From contig MEKR01000150.1 of NCBI GenBank assembly GCA_001767035.1, forward strand, positions 1 through 33,251: 33,251 nt of DNA, written 5' to 3'. A program made the position numbers and the translations under genes. Within the stretch, counting starts at the first letter, position 1. Each line of letters begins with the position of its first letter. Below are positions 29,504 to 33,251 of the stretch, one piece after another. This stretch comes from Acidobacteria bacterium RIFCSPLOWO2_02_FULL_61_28. GTDB taxonomy: Bacteria; Acidobacteriota; Terriglobia; 2-12-FULL-54-10. The notes under the pieces were generated by a model that saw only the letters and a program-made list of their open reading frames with translations, searched no databases and was not told where the DNA came from.

Positions 29504-31312
29504 ATGGAGAGAGAAAGCAGAGCATCCGTTTTGATCTTCGCAGTGTGCCTGTCGCTTGGAGCGACGATCGCCGCAATGCCCCTCGGGGCAGCCCCGCCGG
29601 TGGCCTTGCGCGTCCTGCGGGACATCCCTTATACGCCTGGTCCTGCCGCCGACCCCCGGCTCCAGACCCTGGACCTCTACTTGCCGGAGGGCAAGTCAAA
29701 CTTCCCCACGATCCTGTTCATTCACGGCGGGGGGGTGATGCGCGGGGACAAGCTGCCGGACGGCTTCCACGCCTTGGTGGACTTCTTCGCCGCACAGGGG
29801 ATCGGCGTGGCTTCGGCCAACTACCGCCTCTCGCCGGCGGCGAAGCACCCGGCCCATGTACAAGACGTGGCCCGGGCCTTTGCCTGGCTCCATCAGAACG
29901 CCGCCCAATATCAGATGGATCGCAACCGGCTCTTCGTCGTGGGACACTCGGCGGGCGCATACTTGGTGGCGCTGCTGGCGCTGAACAAAGATTTCCTCAC
30001 AGCCGAGGGGCTTTCGCCGCAGGCGATCCGGGGAGTCGCGGCGCTCAGCGGAGGCTACGACCGGATAAACACGCGAGGGGCCGCGGGCGCTCCGTCCAAC
30101 CCGGAACCGATCTACGGGACCCGGGACCGGGCGCTGCTCCGGCCGTCCTCTCCGGCGCATCTGGTGGGTACCGACAAACAAATCCCTCCCTTCCTCATTA
30201 CCTACACGGACCACGACCTCTATGGCGTGGCAGAGCAGGGGCGGAGATTCTATTCTCTGTTCCTCCGGCACAAATTGGCGGCGGACCTGTTTGTCGTCAG
30301 TGACCGCGACCACTACAACCAGATTCCCGGCATCGGGAGGCCGTTGCCCCGCCAGGAGGAATCCGGCACGAGGGACCCGAGCGGCTTACTCGCCGAGGAC
30401 TCGCTGGGGCCGGCGCTGCTTCATTTCGTGAATGGGGTCCTGCGCGGACTCCCGGCGGCGAACTTTCTGCTCTCCTCGGCGACTCCGCCGATGAAGACTC
30501 TCAAAGACGTTGCGTATTCCACCGGCCCGGGGGCCGATCCCAAGTTTCACTCGATGGACCTCTATCTCCCGGAGGGCAAGACGAATTTCCCGCTGGTCTT
30601 CTACATCCACGGGGGAGGCTGGCGCGCCGGTGACAAGACCGGGGACGGCTTCGAGAATTTCGTGGCGACCTTCGCCAAAGCGGGGGTCGGCGTGGCCTCG
30701 ACCAACTATCGGCTCTCGCCGGCGGCGAAGCACCCGGCGCACATCCAGGACGTGGCCAAGGCCTTCGCCTGGCTTTCCAAGAACGCTTCCCAATACGGAA
30801 TTGACCGCAACCGGCTCTTTGTCGCTGGCCATTCCGCCGGAGGGCATCTGGCGGCGCTCGTGGCGCTCGATCCGCAATATCTGCGCGCGGAGGGTCTCTC
30901 CCCTAGCGTCATCCGAGGCGTGATCGGCAGCAGCGGCGTCTATGACATGGCCAATCTTTCCGAGGTCGGGGTTATTCCCTCACGGCGCGAGCAATCGTTC
31001 GCGGACGACCCCAAAGTGTGGGAACAGGCTTCGCCCTTGCGGCTGGCGCACGCTCAGGCTCCGCCCTTCCTGATTACCTATGTCGAGACGGACTTGTTCA
31101 CGCTGCGCGAGGACGCGCAGAATTTCTACGCGGCGCTGCGGAAGCGGGGCGCGCCAGCGGAACTCGCGCACATCCCCGGCAGACACCATTTGAACGCGAT
31201 TGCGGGGATGGGCCAGCAGATCGGCCAAGTGGACGATCTCTTGGGTCCCTCGATGGTCCGATTCGTTCTGCGGCGACTCGCTGAGTCCGACGAAACGGTC
31301 GCGCAACGGTAG
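29504..31312 (+). CDS. Secreted tandem alpha/beta-hydrolase (two esterase domains)
   Basis: The 602-residue protein consists of a signal peptide (VLIFAVCLSLGATIAAMPLGA) and two copies of a carboxylesterase-type alpha/beta-hydrolase domain, about 35-315 and 325-590. Each has an oxyanion motif HGGG and a nucleophile GHSAG (Ser149 and Ser444). A downstream Asp can be proposed in each (TYTDHDLYG and TYVETDLFT), and a His in each (SDRDHYNQI and GRHHLNAI). The domains share long identical stretches such as NYRLSPAAKHPAH, so they arose by an internal duplication. Differences near HGGG (VMRGDK versus WRAGDK) may alter specificity. AGGAGG lies just before the ATG. Substrates, perhaps plant cell-wall acetyl or feruloyl esters, are not known. 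Confidence 0.85.
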   Translation: MERESRASVLIFAVCLSLGATIAAMPLGAAPPVALRVLRDIPYTPGPAADPRLQTLDLYLPEGKSNFPTILFIHGGGVMRGDKLPDGFHALVDFFAAQGIGVASANYRLSPAAKHPAHVQDVARAFAWLHQNAAQYQMDRNRLFVVGHSAGAYLVALLALNKDFLTAEGLSPQAIRGVAALSGGYDRINTRGAAGAPSNPEPIYGTRDRALLRPSSPAHLVGTDKQIPPFLITYTDHDLYGVAEQGRRFYSLFLRHKLAADLFVVSDRDHYNQIPGIGRPLPRQEESGTRDPSGLLAEDSLGPALLHFVNGVLRGLPAANFLLSSATPPMKTLKDVAYSTGPGADPKFHSMDLYLPEGKTNFPLVFYIHGGGWRAGDKTGDGFENFVATFAKAGVGVASTNYRLSPAAKHPAHIQDVAKAFAWLSKNASQYGIDRNRLFVAGHSAGGHLAALVALDPQYLRAEGLSPSVIRGVIGSSGVYDMANLSEVGVIPSRREQSFADDPKVWEQASPLRLAHAQAPPFLITYVETDLFTLREDAQNFYAALRKRGAPAELAHIPGRHHLNAIAGMGQQIGQVDDLLGPSMVRFVLRRLAESDETVAQR

Positions 31313-31322
31313 GGAAAGAATC

Positions 31323-31544
31323 TATAACATTTTCAGACTTACTGTAGAGCGGGGTGAGTTCGTCAGGGCATGGCTTTAGCCATGCCGAAAAGACGCCCTC
31401 GCGGAGCGGGCTTTAGCCCCTGCGGTATGTCCCTCAGCGGCTGAAGCCGCAAGGAGGGGACGTTGATTTTGCACGCTGAACGGCACGACTGAAGTCGTGC
31501 CCTGACGTCCTCACAGAGTCCACACCTATGCCCAAAATGCTCTA
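31323..31544. repeat. Family A palindromic element, copy 5
   Basis: The left end is TAACATTTTCAGACTTACTG, the right end CCCAAAATGCTCTA, whose last CTA is the minus-strand TAG stop of the VWFA gene. The core (31362-31506) has hairpins ATGGCTTTAGCCAT, GGGCTTTAGCCC, a CTGCGG/CCTCAG pair, CGGCTGAAGCCG and CACGACTGAAGTCGTG. Compared with copy 3, GGG and CGG stems have exchanged places but each still pairs. It lies between two convergent genes. Confidence 0.85.
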
Positions 31545-32534
31545 TCGGACTGGACTGGCGGCGGGGCCGGAAGGTTCGGTGGGGGGAACAAAGCCCGGCG
31601 GCTGGGTGGCGAAATAGCCTTTGCGCGCCCGCACGCGCAGCCCTCGCTTCTGCGGCTCGATCTCGATCTCGTGATACTTCCCGTCGCGGGCGCTAGTCGG
31701 CCGGTAAGAGATGCTGTACTGGCTGCGAAGCTCGGTGTTGATTGCGTCAAAGGCACTGTCCAGGTCTGAAAAGTTAAACGGCTGGAAATACCTTCCCCCC
31801 GACTCTTCGGCAAACTGCTGGAGCACCTTGTCGCCGGGCATCTTGACGCCGCGGATGTTGGTGCTGATGGTGTAGATAATCACCTCGGCCCGCTGCGCCA
31901 CTTCCAGGGCCTGGAGGCGGCTGTAACGGCTCTGATTGTCCTCGCCGTCGCTTAGAACTACCATCGCGCGCCGGTAGCTCCCCAAGTCGGGCGCGCCTTC
32001 GAGCAACCGGTCGCGGCTGCCATAAAAGATGGCGTCGTAAAGTGCGGTGCCGCCGCCGGGCCGCAACGATTCGATCCCGCTCACCAGCTTGTCCAGATCG
32101 TCGGTGAAGTCCTGGACCAGTTCGGCCATGCTGTCGAAACTCGCCAGAAACGCCCGGTCCTTCTCCGGCCGCAGCAAAGAGCGCAGAAAGTCCGAAGCCG
32201 CCCGCTGCTCAAACGCAAACCGGTCGCGGATGCTGTTGCTGGTATCAATCAGCAACCCGACACGAAGCGGGACGCCTGTCTCCTGGGAAAAGGCGGTGAT
32301 CTCCTGCGGCACCTTCTCCTCGACCACCTTGAAGTCTTCCTTGACGAGGTTCGTGATGATTTTGTTTTTATTGTCGGTGACGATAAACGGGACCGTGACC
32401 TCTTCCACGAAGACCCGGATGGGCGGAGCTTGGTCCTCGCGGCCCGCAGCCCCTTGCACAGGCCGGGGTTGCTGCGCCGACGCGGTGATGGCGCCCACCG
32501 TCCACAGAAATGTCACGAGCAACGCCGTAGGCAT
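31542..32534 (-). CDS. Secreted VWFA-domain protein of the acidobacterial type
   Basis: The 330-residue protein has a signal peptide (MPTALLVTFLWTVGAITASAQ) and about 50 residues, VFVEEVTVPFIVTDNKNKIITNLVKEDFKVVEEK, that typically precede this family's von Willebrand A domain. The metal-ion site DTSNS (97-101) is complete, with GGGTALYDA (Thr about 171) and SDGEDN (about 199-204) further on. It ends with RKGYFATQP, typical of the VWFA-related proteins abundant in Acidobacteria. Their role is unknown; adhesion or protein binding in the periplasm is likely. I choose ATG 32534; the frame is open to 32594, but the promoter's TATAAT lies there. The TAG stop coincides with the end of family A copy 5. 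Confidence 0.88.
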   Translation of the reverse strand: MPTALLVTFLWTVGAITASAQQPRPVQGAAGREDQAPPIRVFVEEVTVPFIVTDNKNKIITNLVKEDFKVVEEKVPQEITAFSQETGVPLRVGLLIDTSNSIRDRFAFEQRAASDFLRSLLRPEKDRAFLASFDSMAELVQDFTDDLDKLVSGIESLRPGGGTALYDAIFYGSRDRLLEGAPDLGSYRRAMVVLSDGEDNQSRYSRLQALEVAQRAEVIIYTISTNIRGVKMPGDKVLQQFAEESGGRYFQPFNFSDLDSAFDAINTELRSQYSISYRPTSARDGKYHEIEIEPQKRGLRVRARKGYFATQPPGFVPPTEPSGPAASPVR

Positions 32535-32550
32535 ACCGTTTCTGCGGATG

Positions 32551-32579
32551 ATTATACCCTGAATCTCCCGCCAATCCAA
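32551..32579 (-). promoter_or_regulatory. Promoter of the VWFA gene with perfect TATAAT
   Basis: On the minus strand TTGGAT (32579-32574) and a perfect TATAAT (32556-32551) are 17 bases apart. The ATG at 32534 is only 16 bases beyond the -10 box, so the transcript would have a very short leader without a Shine-Dalgarno sequence, close to leaderless. Confidence 0.5.
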
Positions 32580-32675
32580 TGGAAGGGATTTCAACTGCGC
32601 GAATCCGGAGATACCGCGGAGGACGCAGAGGGGGAAACCGCTGCGCTCCTCAAGATGACATCAAATGGCCTCTGC

Positions 32676-32868
32676 TAGGTCGGTTTCACCGTTGCTGTAT
32701 AGCGTCATTTCTGCCTGATGACGTCATTCTGAGGGCCGACGCATTTGGTCGGCCCGAAGAATCTGCTTTTCCCACAATAGATTGCTGACCAGAAGGAAAA
32801 ACAGATCCTTCGCTTCGCTCAGGATGACGCCATCACGTTTGTTATACAGCAACCCTGAAAATGGTGCA
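32676..32868. repeat. Element with family A ends but different hairpin core
   Basis: The outer ends, TAGGTCGGTTTCACCGTTG and its partner TATACAGCAACCCTGAAAATGG, match the ends of family A. The inside differs: an inverted pair TGATGACGTCATTCTGAG (32716-32733) and CTCAGGATGACGCCATCA, a hairpin GGCCGACGCATTTGGTCGGCC, and GAAGAATCTGCTTTTC. No protein is encoded. Left of it, 32580-32675 shows nothing I can interpret. Confidence 0.7.
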
Positions 32869-32891
32869 GGGCACGCTGCGTACTCTGCGGT

Positions 32892-33251
32892 TCAAGAGTG
32901 ATCCGCCGCCGGGAATAACCGGGAGAGAAACGCCTCCAACTCCGGCGGCGACGGCGCGCGGACCTCAACCATATTATCAGTTCGCGGATGGCGAAAGCGG
33001 ATGCGAGCCGCATGGAGAAAATTGCGGGGCAGCGTGGGCAACCCCGGCGGCAAATTCCCCGGCGCGCCGTAGAGAGTATCCCCAACGACAGGATGGCCGA
33101 AGCTCGATAAGTGTACCCGCACTTGATGCGTGCGCCCGGTGAGGATTTGCACGTCGAGCAGCGTAAAACCTCGGAACCGGCGGAGCACCCGATAGCGGCT
33201 GAGCGCTGCGCGGACACCCGGGCCGGGGCGGCGGCGGGTGGTCATGCGCGT
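32892..33251 (-). CDS. RluA-family pseudouridine synthase, C-terminal part
   Basis: RluA-family enzymes convert uridine to pseudouridine in rRNA or tRNA. Only the last about 119 residues are in the window; the gene continues beyond its right edge. Visible are SRYRVLRRFRGFTLLDVQILTGRTHQVRVHLSSFGHPVVGDTLYG, a conserved segment of RluD/RluA proteins that includes the RTHQ(I/V)R motif, and NFLHAARIRFRHP before the C-terminus. The catalytic Asp (HRLD motif) lies outside. Whether this is RluD-like (rRNA helix 69) or another specificity cannot be told from this part. Confidence 0.9.
   Translation of the reverse strand, partial: TRMTTRRRPGPGVRAALSRYRVLRRFRGFTLLDVQILTGRTHQVRVHLSSFGHPVVGDTLYGAPGNLPPGLPTLPRNFLHAARIRFRHPRTDNMVEVRAPSPPELEAFLSRLFPAADHS

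Noticed and set aside
1-33251. tRNA or rRNA genes
   Set aside because: I recognised no tRNA cloverleaf with a T-loop GGTTCGAATCC-like motif and no rRNA sequence in the gaps; the hairpin-rich gaps are accounted for by repeats.

Overview
This 33.25 kb window is GC-rich chromosomal DNA, most likely from an Acidobacteriota bacterium. The best evidence is a secreted von Willebrand A protein of the type annotated as the acidobacterial VWFA-related domain. Also consistent are several small secreted proteins of unknown function, a periplasmic-adaptor/RND efflux pair and a high load of intergenic palindromic repeats. The species cannot be named from the sequence.

Layout, left to right. Positions 1-4500 hold the tail of an unknown gene, a PQQ-type quinoprotein lipoprotein, a secreted FKBP isomerase, a small secreted protein and a LON-domain protein with a Tat-like N-terminus. 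Positions 4200-7530 form an accessory stretch: a RelE-type toxin-antitoxin pair whose toxin has an in-frame TAG, an orphan HExxH protein flanked by repeats, a small secreted protein and a MazEF pair with an operator inside its promoter. Positions 7600-13470 carry an acetyl-CoA-synthetase-like enzyme and a metal-import cluster (His-rich protein, outer-membrane porin, binding protein, permease) without an ATPase gene. Positions 13540-16870 are an island: HicAB, a LexA/CI-like self-cleaving repressor, a three-operator divergent control region, and a rightward operon encoding a Mu Gam-like DNA-end-binding protein, a GemA/gp16-like protein and an excisionase-type HTH protein. No transposase, portal or capsid gene is present.

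Positions 16900-21400 are mostly housekeeping: CutA, a phosphohexomutase overlapping an FtsB/DivIC-like gene, glutamate formimidoyltransferase and a small secreted protein. At 21502-21969 an OsmC-family gene has an in-frame TGA exactly where the family has its peroxidatic cysteine, which makes it a strong selenoprotein candidate. Then come an RND pump with its adaptor (22460-27041), RsmD, an M50 membrane protease, a tandem-domain esterase, the VWFA protein and a partial RluA-family pseudouridine synthase.

The intergenic spaces are filled with at least five families of palindromic repeats. Family A (about 200-240 bp, four or five nested hairpins, termini ending in TA) occurs five times plus fragments. 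In one place it lies exactly between two convergent genes, so that its terminal TAGs are the stop codons of both. Family B (about 300 bp, 16-17 bp inverted ends) has inserted into a family A copy with a 4-bp duplication. The most unusual items are the OsmC TGA codon, the repressor/Gam island and this nested repeat system.
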